NCBI RefSeq assembly: GCF_008932435.1
Contig: NZ_WBWE01000004.1
Location: 62,001-126,000, forward strand
Source: Brucella pseudintermedia
GTDB lineage: Bacteria; Pseudomonadota; Alphaproteobacteria; Rhizobiales; Rhizobiaceae
Length of the DNA stretch: 64,000 nt
Direction: 5' to 3'
Shown: positions 9,596 through 18,335 of the stretch, piece by piece
Position numbering within the stretch: position 1 is the stretch's first letter
Layout: each line of letters opens with the position of its first letter
Notes under the pieces: generated by a model
Databases searched by the model: none
Seen by the model: the letters and a program-made list of their open reading frames with translations, nothing else
Told to the model about the DNA's origin: nothing
Program-made: the position numbers and the translations under genes

Positions 9596-10675
9596 TTATT
9601 TTGAAAACCAGCGTAGCTGGCTGGCATCGACCGCAATGCCGACCGGAACGCCGGGAGAAAGGCGGATAGGGTCGAGATAGGTCAGTTCATGACCGTCCTG
9701 CTCAGAACCGATGCGCACCGTGGTCAGGTGCCCATCACCGCGAAACTGCGAGCGCAGCACGGTTGCGGTAATTGCAGCTTCGTGAAGGGGAACGCTGCGC
9801 ACGGAGCGCGACGGCAACAGCACATGCGTTGCCCGTCCGGCGGCGGAGCCGTGGGCGATATGAATTTCGGTGCGCGCGATCTTGTAGGCATTGTCGCGCT
9901 GTTCGACCGGCATGACACAGCCGAGCCGGAGAAAATCGGCAACCTCCGGCGTGGTGGGTTGGGCGACGAGGGCTTCGGGCGCGGCCAGTTGCTCTATCAC
10001 ACCGGCGCGCATGACGGCTACCTGATCGGCCAGCGAAAAGGCCTCGCTCTGGTCATGCGTGACATAGATGGCGGTCAGGCCCAGATTGGCGACAAGCTGC
10101 CCGATCTCTGTGACCATGTTTTCGCGCAGTTCGCGGTCGAGATTTGAAAGCGGTTCGTCGAACAGGACCAGTCCCGGTTCGGCAACAATGGCGCGGGCGA
10201 TTGCGACGCGCTGCTGCTGGCCGCCCGACATATCGCTGATCGCACGCTCGCCGAACCCGGCGAGGCCAACGCGGTCGAGCGCCGAGGCAACGCGCCTTTC
10301 CCGCTCCGCACGGCCAAGTCCGCGCATTTCGAGCGGAAAGGACACATTGCCGAAAACGGTCATATGCGGCCAGAGCGCATAATCCTGAAACACCATACCG
10401 AGGTGCCGCTTTTCAGGCGGGACGAAGGTGCCCGTCGCGGCGTCGGCAACGGTGACGCCGTTGATCGTGATCGATCCCTTCGTTGGAGCGAGAAGACCGG
10501 CTACGAGACGAAGCAGGGTGGTCTTGCCGCAACCGGACGGCCCGAGCAGTGCGAGCGTCTGTCCTCGCGGCAGCGAAAGATCGATATTTTTCAATATCGT
10601 GTTCGGACCGTAGGCGAGATTCAGCCCCTCGGCTCGAACGGCAATATCCGCTTTTATATTAGAGGACTGTAACAT
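9596..10675 (-). CDS. ABC transporter ATPase, FbpC/PotA-like
   Basis: The ATP-binding subunit of the second ABC importer, 359 aa. Walker A is 'GPSGCGKTT', the signature is 'SGGQQQRVAIARA', Walker B is 'LVLFDEPLSNLD', and the H-loop is in 'YVTHDQSEAF'. A C-terminal TOBE-like domain follows ('PLHEAAITATVLRSQFRGDG'), as in FbpC and PotA. The open frame extends 36 codons upstream of the ATG at 10675, but that part is low-complexity and runs toward the lipocalin promoter, so 10675 is chosen. First gene of the operon. Confidence 0.9.
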   Translation of the reverse strand: MLQSSNIKADIAVRAEGLNLAYGPNTILKNIDLSLPRGQTLALLGPSGCGKTTLLRLVAGLLAPTKGSITINGVTVADAATGTFVPPEKRHLGMVFQDYALWPHMTVFGNVSFPLEMRGLGRAERERRVASALDRVGLAGFGERAISDMSGGQQQRVAIARAIVAEPGLVLFDEPLSNLDRELRENMVTEIGQLVANLGLTAIYVTHDQSEAFSLADQVAVMRAGVIEQLAAPEALVAQPTTPEVADFLRLGCVMPVEQRDNAYKIARTEIHIAHGSAAGRATHVLLPSRSVRSVPLHEAAITATVLRSQFRGDGHLTTVRIGSEQDGHELTYLDPIRLSPGVPVGIAVDASQLRWFSK

Positions 10676-10820
10676 TTTCCCCGCAATCCAAATAACTTGG
10701 GAGCTTCTATTCCGATTGCGTGACAGTTGGATGACGTTGCGAAAGGACGCCCTGCCCCTGTGGGGAACCAATCGCTCCGGCATCGGTTTTTCTCGTCATG
10801 CGACAAAGGAAGGGACGACG

Positions 10821-11357
10821 ATGAGATTTGGAAAACTCGCTCTTGGCCTGACGGGATTGGCAGTGGGATACGCGCTGACGAGGGCAAGCTCCCCGCAAAT
10901 TCCACAAGGAATAGTTCCGGTTAAACCCTTCGATCTCACACGCTATCTCGGCAAGTGGTACGAAGTGGGACGGCTTGAAAACCGTTTCGAGCGCGGACTG
11001 ACGCGCACGACCGCGGAATATTCGTTGAACCCCGATCAAACGGTCAAAGTGGTCAATCGCGGCTTCGATCCGTGGAAAGGACGCTGGACGCAGGCCACCG
11101 GAACCGCGCGTTTTGTCCGGTCACCTGACGAAGGCGCGTTGAAAGTTTCCTTTTTCGGACCGTTCTATGGCGGCTACAACATCGTGGATATCGACGACGA
11201 GGGCTATCAGTGGTCGATCGTCGTCGGTTCCACGCGCAGTTATTTCTGGGTGCTGTCGCGCGCGCCCGAGCCAGGCCAAGAATTGAAGGCGCGCGCGGTC
11301 GCGCAGGCGCTGCTGTTGGGGATAAACCCGGACGCCATTCTGTGGGTGCCGCAGTGA
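10821..11357 (+). CDS. blc: Bacterial lipocalin (Blc-like)
   Basis: A 178-aa lipocalin of the Blc/apolipoprotein D-like group, expected in the envelope where it binds lipids or lysophospholipids. The hallmark GxW motif is in 'YLGKWYEVGRLENRFERG', followed by 'GTARFVRSPDEGALKVSFFGPFYGGY', and the 'GSTRSYFWVLSR' strand near the end. The N-terminus is a hydrophobic, helix-like segment (LALGLTGLAVGYALT) that may be an uncleaved anchor; there is no lipobox Cys as in E. coli Blc. ATG at 10821 is preceded by a good AAGGA-type site. It is convergent with the TetR gene, 9 bases apart. Confidence 0.88.
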   Translation: MRFGKLALGLTGLAVGYALTRASSPQIPQGIVPVKPFDLTRYLGKWYEVGRLENRFERGLTRTTAEYSLNPDQTVKVVNRGFDPWKGRWTQATGTARFVRSPDEGALKVSFFGPFYGGYNIVDIDDEGYQWSIVVGSTRSYFWVLSRAPEPGQELKARAVAQALLLGINPDAILWVPQ

Positions 11358-11366
11358 TCGGCTGGC

Positions 11367-11960
11367 TCAATCCTCCCGCTTCAACAGGCCTTCCAGAAGC
11401 GTCCGGAATGCCTTGACCGCCCGCTTCGAGGTGGCTTCAGGGTCGTCTGAATTGGCGATCCATTGCGCGGCGCTACTGCTGGCCGCATTGATCAGTCGCG
11501 CGGCGGCCTCCGAATCGATATCGATGATGGCGCCTTCCTCACGCAAGGCATCCAGGCTCGTGGCGAGGGTGCGGATACAGCCATTGGCGCTTGGCCAGCA
11601 GGACGGATCGCCGAATACCGCCGGTCCGTCGCGAAACATGATGCGCTGGATTTCAGGTTCGAGCGCCATCTCGATATAGGCGACATTCTCATCGACAAAA
11701 CCCTGCCAGCGGCTGGGCGCCTTCGCGGAAATCGTGCACAGTCTCGCGGCCATTTCGCAATCGATTTCGTTGATAACGGCCTGCAAAAGGCCCTTCTTGT
11801 CGCCGAAATGATGGTAGAGCGCGCCGCGTGTCAGCCCGGCGGAGGCGGTGAAATCATCCATCGAAGCCTCGGCATAGCCAACGGTGCCGAAAGCCTTGCG
11901 GCCCGCAGCCATCAGCTTCGCCCGTGTTTCGGCAATCATTTCGCTTCGCGGTTTACGCAT
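11367..11960 (-). CDS. TetR-family repressor of the divergent MFS gene
   Basis: A 197-aa TetR regulator. The N-terminal HTH is typical: 'FTASAGLTRGALYHHFGDKKGLLQAVI' (residues about 38-65). The C-terminal ligand domain is of the kind seen with drug-efflux repressors. It is divergently paired with an MFS transporter, and the intergenic region carries three palindromes of the same pattern, which are almost certainly its operators, so it should repress both genes. The inducer is unknown. Confidence 0.9.
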   Translation of the reverse strand: MRKPRSEMIAETRAKLMAAGRKAFGTVGYAEASMDDFTASAGLTRGALYHHFGDKKGLLQAVINEIDCEMAARLCTISAKAPSRWQGFVDENVAYIEMALEPEIQRIMFRDGPAVFGDPSCWPSANGCIRTLATSLDALREEGAIIDIDSEAAARLINAASSSAAQWIANSDDPEATSKRAVKAFRTLLEGLLKRED

Positions 11961-11979
11961 GGCGGCTCCATTTATTTAG

Positions 11980-12044
11980 ATACGCTGCGTATATTAGTTG
12001 ACATACGCCGCGTATCAATTATTTAATTAACATACGTACCGTAT
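11980..12044. promoter_or_regulatory. Three tandem TetR operators ATACG-N3-CGTAT
   Basis: Three 13-base palindromes with the same half-sites occur at 11980-11992 (spacer CTG), 12003-12015 (CCG) and 12032-12044 (TAC). Start-to-start spacings are 23 and 29 bases. They lie between the TetR start (11960) and the MFS start (12084), covering the region where both promoters must be. Confidence 0.85.
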
Positions 12045-12083
12045 GCAAGTGATGCAATTTCCCCCTTTCAAGGACCTACTCCG

Positions 12084-13316
12084 ATGTCCAATCCATACAG
12101 AGAGATTTTCAGCGCTCCGGGCGCTATCGGTTTTTCGACGGCTGCCTTTTTCGCCCGGCTTCCTTTCGCGATGGTGCCGGTCGGCATCGTGGCCATGCTT
12201 GCGCAAACCCGTGGCGAATATTGGCTGGCGGGCGCTGTTTCGGCGACTTTCGCGCTGACGAATGCGTTCTTGTCGCCGCAGATTTCGCGGCTCGTCGATC
12301 GTTACGGGCAAAGCCGCATCGTCATGCCTGCTACGGTCATTTCGGTGATCGCTTTCGCCCTCCTGATCCTGGCCACAAATCAGGGCTGGGCAAACTGGAC
12401 CCTGTTTGCCTCGGCATTCTTCGCCGGTGCCATGCCCAGCATTCCGGCTATGGTGCGGGCAAGATGGACGGAAATTTTCCGCAACCGTCCCGAACTGAAC
12501 ACGGCTTTTGCGTTCGAATCGGCGGCGGATGAGCTGGTCTATATTTCAGGTGCCTCCCTTTCCGTGGCCTTAGCGGTTTCGCTGTTTCCGGAAGCGGGAA
12601 TGCTTATCAGCACCGCCTTCCTCGCCGTGGGTACGGTTGCCTTCCTGCTGCAGCGTTCCAGCGAGCCGCCGGTTCGCGCGCTCGACCGGAACAACCCGCA
12701 GCGGTCCGCGATCTGGTCGCGTCCCGTTCAGATCATTACGCTGGCGCTCATCTTCGTCGGCTCGACCTTCGCGACGGCGGAAGTCAGCGCCGTGGCGATC
12801 ACGCGTGAGCTTGGCGAGCCCGGCGCAGCCAGCATCGTCATCGGCGTCTATGCGATCGGGTCGTTTCTTGTGGGGATAACGCTTGGCGCATTGTCGATTC
12901 GCATTCCATTGCAGCGCCAGTTGCTGATTGCCGTCAGCGTGCTGGCACTGACGGCACTGCCGCTGCCCTTCGCAGGTACGTCAACCGTGCTTCTGGCAAC
13001 GGCGGTGTTCGTGAGCGGTGTTGCGATTTCCCCGACATTCATCACAGCCTTTGGCCTGATCGAACGTCGCGTACCCGAGGCTATGCTGACGGAAGGCATA
13101 ACCTGGGTCATGACCGGGATCGGTATCGGGATGGCGTTCGGCGCGTTCGTTTCCGGCTGGGTGGTTGATAATTTCGGTGCTGCGAACGGTTTCTGGGTTT
13201 CGGTCGTGGCGAGCCTCAGCGCAATGGCCATCGTCGCGTTTGGTCAGGCAAGCCTCTCCGCAACGGCGGAAACCGCCGAATGCGATGCGCTATGCGCTGC
13301 AGAACCGGCGGAATGA
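12084..13316 (+). CDS. MFS transporter, probable drug or sugar efflux
   Basis: A 410-aa major facilitator protein with about 12 hydrophobic segments. The loop between segments 2 and 3 reads 'SRLVDRYGQSRIVMP', the usual MFS loop A-like motif. It resembles the efflux subgroup found next to TetR repressors. Expression is expected to be held down by the divergent repressor through the three operators upstream. Substrate unknown. Confidence 0.87.
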   Translation: MSNPYREIFSAPGAIGFSTAAFFARLPFAMVPVGIVAMLAQTRGEYWLAGAVSATFALTNAFLSPQISRLVDRYGQSRIVMPATVISVIAFALLILATNQGWANWTLFASAFFAGAMPSIPAMVRARWTEIFRNRPELNTAFAFESAADELVYISGASLSVALAVSLFPEAGMLISTAFLAVGTVAFLLQRSSEPPVRALDRNNPQRSAIWSRPVQIITLALIFVGSTFATAEVSAVAITRELGEPGAASIVIGVYAIGSFLVGITLGALSIRIPLQRQLLIAVSVLALTALPLPFAGTSTVLLATAVFVSGVAISPTFITAFGLIERRVPEAMLTEGITWVMTGIGIGMAFGAFVSGWVVDNFGAANGFWVSVVASLSAMAIVAFGQASLSATAETAECDALCAAEPAE

Positions 13317-13427
13317 CCTGAAAAGAGACGAGCGGGCGTGCCCGCGGGCCGAAAAGCTGTTTGCGGGCGAGGGCATAATCCGACCGGAGTGAAACGAGGG
13401 TCGATAAGATTATGCTTGAAATAGAAG

Positions 13428-13470
13428 TTAGAGCGCCGATCTGGTCCAATCAGATCGACATGCGCTCTAA
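13428..13470. repeat. Palindromic repeat with TA-GAGCGC ends
   Basis: A 43-base near-perfect palindrome. The outer arms TTAGAGCGC (13428-13436) and GCGCTCTAA (13462-13470) pair over 9 bases, and the inner arms CGATCTG (13437-13443) and CAGATCG (13451-13457) over 7, with a short bulge. It lies between the convergent MFS and carbonic anhydrase genes, and its right arm supplies the TAG stop of the latter. The first 14 bases recur at 30711-30724. The TA-GAGCGC termini match those of the IS630 element at 28868. Confidence 0.75.
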
Positions 13471-14102
13471 CCGGCCGGCTGACATGAAAAATCCAGCACG
13501 CTTTTCGTACAGTCGCATTGAAGGTCGCGCAACAGGCCATCCTTGAGGCCGTAAATCCAGCCGTGCACGACGATATCCTTGTTCTGTTTCCAGGCCGATT
13601 GCAGAACCGGCGTGCGCGACAGGCTTTCCACCTGCGCGGCGACGGTCAGCTCGCAAAGCCTGTTCACGCGCTCTTCGGGATCGGAAAAGCGATCCAGTTC
13701 CTGTTCATGGGCCTGCGCGATGTCGCGCACCGGCTGCAGCCAGTTGTCGATGATGCCATGGCCATAACCGGCCATGGCGGCGCGAACGCCGCCGCATCCA
13801 TAGTGACCGCAGACGATGATGTGCCTGATCTCCAGCACTTCGACGGCAAATTCGAGCACCGACAGCAGGTTGAGATCGGCGCGATGGACGAGATTGGCGA
13901 CATTGCGGTGCACGAACACCTCGCCCGGCTGCAATCCGGTAACGACATTGGCCGGAACGCGGCTGTCTGAACACCCGATCCAGAGATATTCCGGGCGCTG
14001 CATGGAGGACAGCCGGCTGAAATATTCCGGGTCTTCCCGGCGTTTTTCCGCGGCCCATTGCCGGTTATGTTCGAAAAGGTCTGATAGCATTGCCCGTCTC
14101 AT
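13467..14102 (-). CDS. Beta-class carbonic anhydrase
   Basis: Interconverts CO2 and bicarbonate in the cytoplasm; 211 aa, typical for beta-CA. Zinc ligands are all present: Cys44 in 'GCSDSRVP', His100 and Cys103 in 'CGHYGCGG', with the Asp46-Arg48 dyad. An ATG four codons further in (14090) is an alternative start. The stop codon lies inside a palindromic repeat, which may also act as terminator. The gene stands alone between convergent MFS and codirectional permease genes. Confidence 0.93.
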   Translation of the reverse strand: MRRAMLSDLFEHNRQWAAEKRREDPEYFSRLSSMQRPEYLWIGCSDSRVPANVVTGLQPGEVFVHRNVANLVHRADLNLLSVLEFAVEVLEIRHIIVCGHYGCGGVRAAMAGYGHGIIDNWLQPVRDIAQAHEQELDRFSDPEERVNRLCELTVAAQVESLSRTPVLQSAWKQNKDIVVHGWIYGLKDGLLRDLQCDCTKSVLDFSCQPAG

Positions 14103-14188
14103 CCGGATAATCGTCGTTCTCGGACATAGACGAATATAGAAATACAGTAATTGATGCCAATCAAGCAGGACCTGCTTCGGCAGTGGAA

Positions 14189-14210
14189 GGAGCGGGCGGA
14201 TGCCCGCTCC
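14189..14210 (-). terminator. Hairpin downstream of uracil permease
   Basis: Perfect 9-base inverted repeat GGAGCGGGC / GCCCGCTCC with a 4-base loop, 9 bases past the stop of the permease gene. There is no good T-run on the minus strand, so termination strength is uncertain. Confidence 0.5.
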
Positions 14211-14218
14211 CTCCTGTT

Positions 14219-15508
14219 TTATTCGGCTGGCTTGTCGCGGCGGCCGATGCCAAGCAACTGGTAGAAAACCAGTGCGGCAATTGTCGACGTTGCAATGCCG
14301 CCAAGAGCGAATTCGCCGATCTTCAAGGTGAAGTCGCCAGCGCCGAAAATGAGCGCCACACCGGCGGTGAACAGATTGCGGGAATCCGCGAAATCCACCT
14401 TGTTGACGATCCAGATGCGCGCCATGGCCGAGGCGATAAGGCCGAACACCGAAACGGCAAGTCCGGCCAGAACCGGAGCCGGGATCGTTTGCAGGATGGC
14501 GCCGAATTTTGGCGACATGCCGAGGATCAGCGCCATGACGGCGGCAATGACGAAGATCAGCGTCGAATAAACCTTCGTCATCGCCATGACGCCGATGTTT
14601 TCGGCGTAGGTGGTGACGCCGGTGCCGCCGCCCGAGCCGGAGATCATGGTCGCGATGCCGTCACCGAGGAAGCCGCGGCCGATGTAACGGTCCATGTTCT
14701 GGCCGGTGATCGAACCGAGCGCCTTGATATGGCCGAGGTTTTCCGCCACCAGCACAATGGCGACCGGCGCGATGAGCGTGATCGCCTGCCAGTTGAATTG
14801 CGGCGTGGTGAAATGCGGCAGGCCGAACCATGCGGCATTGCTGACGGCGGTAAAATCGATGCCCGGCACGATGCCGAGGCCGTTGCCGAGGATCAGGACC
14901 AGCAGGTAGCCGAACAACAGCGCAAAGAGCACCGACAGGCGCTTGGTGCCGCGCGGCCCATAGGCGGCGATCATGCCCATGCAGAGAACGGTAAGCAGCG
15001 CGATGGTGATATGCGTGCCGCTTCCCTTCAACTGGCCGACAGCCACAGGCGCGAGGTTGAGGCCGATGGAAACGCCGATGGCGCCGGTGACGACCGGGGG
15101 CATCAGCCGTTCCACCCAGCCCGTGCCGATGGCCATGACGACGAGGCCGATAAGCGCATAGAGCGCGCCGCAGGCGATGATGCCGCCAAGCGCGATTGCG
15201 ATATTGGGATTGGGGCCGGAGCCGCCATAGCCGGTTGCGGCGATGACGACCGCGATGAACGCGAAGGATGAACCGAGATAGCTCGGCACGCGGCCTGCCG
15301 TCAGCACAAAGAACAGAAGCGTGCCTATGCCAGAAAAGAAGACGGCCACGTTGGGATCAAAACCCATCAGCAGCGGCGCGACGATGGTCGAGCCGGACAT
15401 TGCCAGCAGATGCTGCACGCCCATCGGAATGGCAGCGGAGGCTGGAAGGCGCTCGTCGGGAAGCACGACGGCGTTTGATGTCAAACGCCAGCTTGGAAAA
15501 TAGCCCAT
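14219..15508 (-). CDS. uraA: Uracil/xanthine permease (NCS2 family)
   Basis: An inner-membrane nucleobase:cation symporter of the NCS2 (UraA) family, 429 aa, with about 14 hydrophobic segments. The conserved motif region 'LVAENLGHIKALGSITGQNMD' and 'GDGIATMISGSGGGTGVTTYAENIGVMAMTKVYS' closely matches UraA-type uracil permeases; Glu in 'AEN' is the substrate-binding position in UraA. An open frame continues 24 codons upstream, but ATG 15508 with a GGGGGA site just before it fits better. No pyrimidine genes are adjacent. Substrate uracil is likely by similarity. Confidence 0.85.
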   Translation of the reverse strand: MGYFPSWRLTSNAVVLPDERLPASAAIPMGVQHLLAMSGSTIVAPLLMGFDPNVAVFFSGIGTLLFFVLTAGRVPSYLGSSFAFIAVVIAATGYGGSGPNPNIAIALGGIIACGALYALIGLVVMAIGTGWVERLMPPVVTGAIGVSIGLNLAPVAVGQLKGSGTHITIALLTVLCMGMIAAYGPRGTKRLSVLFALLFGYLLVLILGNGLGIVPGIDFTAVSNAAWFGLPHFTTPQFNWQAITLIAPVAIVLVAENLGHIKALGSITGQNMDRYIGRGFLGDGIATMISGSGGGTGVTTYAENIGVMAMTKVYSTLIFVIAAVMALILGMSPKFGAILQTIPAPVLAGLAVSVFGLIASAMARIWIVNKVDFADSRNLFTAGVALIFGAGDFTLKIGEFALGGIATSTIAALVFYQLLGIGRRDKPAE

Positions 15509-15540
15509 GATGTCCCCCTGGAAAATATTGTTACGCGCAT

Positions 15541-15578
15541 CTTTTCCGAAAACCGCTCCGCACTTTTCGGGACGCGCC
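15541..15578. repeat. Dispersed AAAACCG-type repeat copy
   Basis: Contains the core AAAACCGCTCCGCACTTTT within a GC-rich inverted context (CCGAAAA / TTTTCGG). Related copies are at 41341-41383 and 43388-43422. It lies between the permease and selD. Confidence 0.55.
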
Positions 15579-15665
15579 ATTGCCTTTATCGCCTCGCGGC
15601 AGCGATTTCCAGAGGGCGTCGATCTATCCGTGAAGCGAATTGTTGATGAGCAGCCGCAACTGTTT

Positions 15666-16718
15666 TCAATCGACCACAGTCACGCAGCCCGCATCATCCG
15701 TCACTTTCCCGACGATGCGGGCGGACGGATAGCCGGCGGCGCGGATGCTGTTCACAAGCCTTTCGGCTTCCGCCGGTGCGCAGGACACGAGAAGACCGCC
15801 GGATGTCTGCGGGTCGGTCAGCAATTGCTGTTTCCAGAGCGGATGATCACCGGGGAGCCGCACATCATGGCCATAGCTTGCCCAGTTGCGGGTGGAGGCT
15901 CCGGTGACGAAACCGCCCTGCGCCAGATGTTCAGCCTGATGGAGAAAGGGCAGGGCGGCATAGTCGAGCGTAATACCCGCATTCGAGCCGCGCGCCATTT
16001 CCAGCGCATGGCCGAGGATGCCGAAGCCCGTAACATCCGTGACGGCGTGAACGGCGTCATCCTTGCCGAGTTCGGCGCCAACCCGGTTCAGAAGCGTGAC
16101 CGACGCCATCATTTCTTCATAACCGGCGCTGTCGAGTTCCTGCTTCTTGAAGGCGGCGGAATAGATGCCGACGCCGATTGCCTTGGTCAGTATCAGCCTG
16201 TCGCCGGGACGCGCGCCGCTGTTCTTGCGCAGGTGCGAAAGCTTGCAGGTGCCGATGACCGCCAGCCCGTAGATCGGTTCCGGCGCGTCGATGGAATGCC
16301 CGCCCGCGACCGGAATGCCCGCTTCGGCGCAGATGCTGGAGCCGCCTTTCAGGATTTCACGGATCATTTCGGCGGGCATCTTGTTTACCGGCATTCCGAG
16401 GATCGCCAGCGCCATGATCGGCGTTCCGCCCATGGCATAGACGTCGGATATCGCATTGGTGGCCGCGATACGTCCGAAATCGAACGGATCGTCCACCATC
16501 GGCATGAAGAAATCCGTGGTGGCTATCACGCAGTTTTCGTCGTCCAGCTGCCAGACGGCGGCGTCGTCGCCGGTTTCCGTGCCGACAAGAAGCTGGCTGA
16601 AAGGCTGCATGATCGGCTGGTCCGACAGCAGGTCCTGCAAAACGGCTGGAGCAAGCTTGCAGCCGCAGCCGCCGCCATGGGCAAGCGTGCTGAGACGAAT
16701 AGGCGATGCGATATCCAT
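15666..16718 (-). CDS. selD: Selenophosphate synthetase
   Basis: Makes selenophosphate, the selenium donor for selenocysteinyl-tRNA, from selenide and ATP. It is 350 aa, normal for SelD. The N-terminal catalytic segment 'HGGGCGCK' carries Cys18, Cys20 and Lys21, equivalent to E. coli Cys17, Cys19 and Lys20, so this is a Cys form, not a Sec form. '[32 protein letters not shown]' is the ATP/metal-binding core. A GGGGG site precedes ATG 16718. It lies 13 bases after the transglutaminase-like gene, on the strand opposite fdhA, and completes the Sec pathway encoded across the locus. Confidence 0.96.
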   Translation of the reverse strand: MDIASPIRLSTLAHGGGCGCKLAPAVLQDLLSDQPIMQPFSQLLVGTETGDDAAVWQLDDENCVIATTDFFMPMVDDPFDFGRIAATNAISDVYAMGGTPIMALAILGMPVNKMPAEMIREILKGGSSICAEAGIPVAGGHSIDAPEPIYGLAVIGTCKLSHLRKNSGARPGDRLILTKAIGVGIYSAAFKKQELDSAGYEEMMASVTLLNRVGAELGKDDAVHAVTDVTGFGILGHALEMARGSNAGITLDYAALPFLHQAEHLAQGGFVTGASTRNWASYGHDVRLPGDHPLWKQQLLTDPQTSGGLLVSCAPAEAERLVNSIRAAGYPSARIVGKVTDDAGCVTVVD

Positions 16719-16731
16719 GATACCCCCGGAA

Positions 16732-17832
16732 TTATATGGTTATCTCGCGCGCGGTCATCGCGTAGCGGAAACTGTCCGCATCGAGGCAATCCAGCCGGGC
16801 GCTCGCGACTTCGGCTTGCGGATACATGAGGAAGCCGAGTTCGGGTCCTTGAGCAGACGGCAAGGCGATATCGCTGCCGTCATTGAAGGCGATCCAGTTG
16901 CCCTCCCAAGAACCGAACAGCTTCTGCCGCACGGCGGCGACGCGCGGATCGTCGGCGGCAAGCCCGTCCTTTTCCTCTTCCAGCATCACCTTTCGCACAT
17001 CCGCCGGATCGGTCGCCACCCAGCCGATGCCGTCGAGATAGATTTCGGCGCGGCAATGCTGGGCCTTGGTAATGACCTCGTTCTTCGCGCCGAGGCTCTT
17101 GTAACCGAAGGCGGAAGGCGCAACGCGCACGCCATATAAGTCGCGAGCCGGGATTCCCGCTGCCCGGACGAGGGCCACGAACAAAGGATTGATGTCGGCG
17201 CATTTGCCGCCGAGATCGCCGCTGTCGAGCATGGCGACGATATTGCCGTCACCGCAGCCGCGGGTCGCGGCGCGCCTGTAGGTGTTGGCGACGACCCAAT
17301 CGTAGATCCGGCGGGCCTTCTCCTGATCGTTGACCGCACCTGCAACGATCTTGTCGGAGGTTTGCTTGACAATGCCATCCACCGGCGCAAGGCGCGTTCC
17401 GGCCAGATAGCGTTCACGTTCGGCGCGGGTCAGCGGCACGGCCCTGGCCGAGGCATCCAGATTGCTTGCGCGGTCGCGGGTGGAGATAAGGCTGATGATT
17501 TCGGCTTGCGGGTTTTCTTCGCCACCATCCCATTCGAGATAAAGCAGGCCGGTGCCGCTCGCCGGATCGCGGTCGAGCCGTGCGACCTTGGCATTGGTTG
17601 TCCAGCGATTGCCCTCCGGGCGATTCCAGTCATCGGCATTGAACCCTGCCAGCGGAACCCAGACGCGAATGACCTCCTTCGACGCGGCAGGCGCGACGCT
17701 GGTGGTAATCTCGAAGCTGCGCCAGTCCGAGGGCTGCGGCGCAAATGTGTTGGTGGCGGCAAATGCAAAATTCGGCAGCATGCTGGCGGCGGCGCAGGCC
17801 GCGCCGGATTTGAGAAGTTCCCGACGGTTCAT
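16732..17832 (-). CDS. Tat-exported transglutaminase-like protein
   Basis: A 366-aa predicted exported protein with a transglutaminase-like (papain-fold) core. The N-terminus has a twin-Arg signal ([10 protein letters not shown] then a hydrophobic stretch and AFAA), suggesting folding in the cytoplasm before export. The core has a complete Cys-His-Asp triad: Cys211 in '[23 protein letters not shown]', His259 in '[22 protein letters not shown]', Asp275. The open frame runs 30 codons upstream of ATG 17832; that part has no signal-peptide features. It is immediately upstream of selD and divergent from fdhA. A link to formate dehydrogenase or selenium is suggested by position only; peptidase, amidase or transglutaminase activity are all possible. 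Confidence 0.8.
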   Translation of the reverse strand: MNRRELLKSGAACAAASMLPNFAFAATNTFAPQPSDWRSFEITTSVAPAASKEVIRVWVPLAGFNADDWNRPEGNRWTTNAKVARLDRDPASGTGLLYLEWDGGEENPQAEIISLISTRDRASNLDASARAVPLTRAERERYLAGTRLAPVDGIVKQTSDKIVAGAVNDQEKARRIYDWVVANTYRRAATRGCGDGNIVAMLDSGDLGGKCADINPLFVALVRAAGIPARDLYGVRVAPSAFGYKSLGAKNEVITKAQHCRAEIYLDGIGWVATDPADVRKVMLEEEKDGLAADDPRVAAVRQKLFGSWEGNWIAFNDGSDIALPSAQGPELGFLMYPQAEVASARLDCLDADSFRYAMTAREITI

Positions 17833-18335
17833 GACGATCCCCTTTTGTGCTTTGAATTGCCCTTGTTGCGTTGGCGCGAGAACATGCGCTTTGCGGCCTT
17901 CGGGCCGGAAAGCGGCGAACATGCAGTGATTTCAGGAAATCTGGGCGCGGCCTTGCCCGGTTGAAAACGACCTGAACCGAGGGCCACGCCAACCCGTCGC
18001 GCCGGGGCAAGGAAGCCGGTGCGAGGCGGAAGCCACCCAAAATTCAGGCCCCGAAACTCGGGAGCAACGAAAGAAGCCACGGCATCAGTCTGGCGTTTTT
18101 ACACGGCAACGTCAATCAGCCTGCGCATTTTGAAGTCATTCTCACGGCGGGTGCCATGTATTAATACATGACCATTATAGTCATGTTATTGATAAATGGG
18201 CCTTATTGTTAATTTATTTAACCTGCCCTTCGGTTGACAACTTGGTTTTATTGCGGTGAACTGATGTCAGCCAAGTCCAATTTCGGGGGGATGTGCTTCG
18301 GCACCTTCTTCTGACGATCAGGGAGGTGCAGCGCA
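17833..18335. promoter_or_regulatory. Divergent region with palindromes upstream of fdhA
   Basis: A 503-base gap between the transglutaminase-like gene and fdhA. The left half is GC-rich and shows only small hairpins. The right half is AT-rich and carries CATGTATTAATACATG (18155-18170, perfect 16-base palindrome) overlapping ACATGAC-N7-GTCATGT (18166-18186). A TTGACA hexamer is at 18234-18239. No FNR-type TTGAT-N4-ATCAA site is present. The palindromes look like a regulator-binding region for fdhA. Confidence 0.6.
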
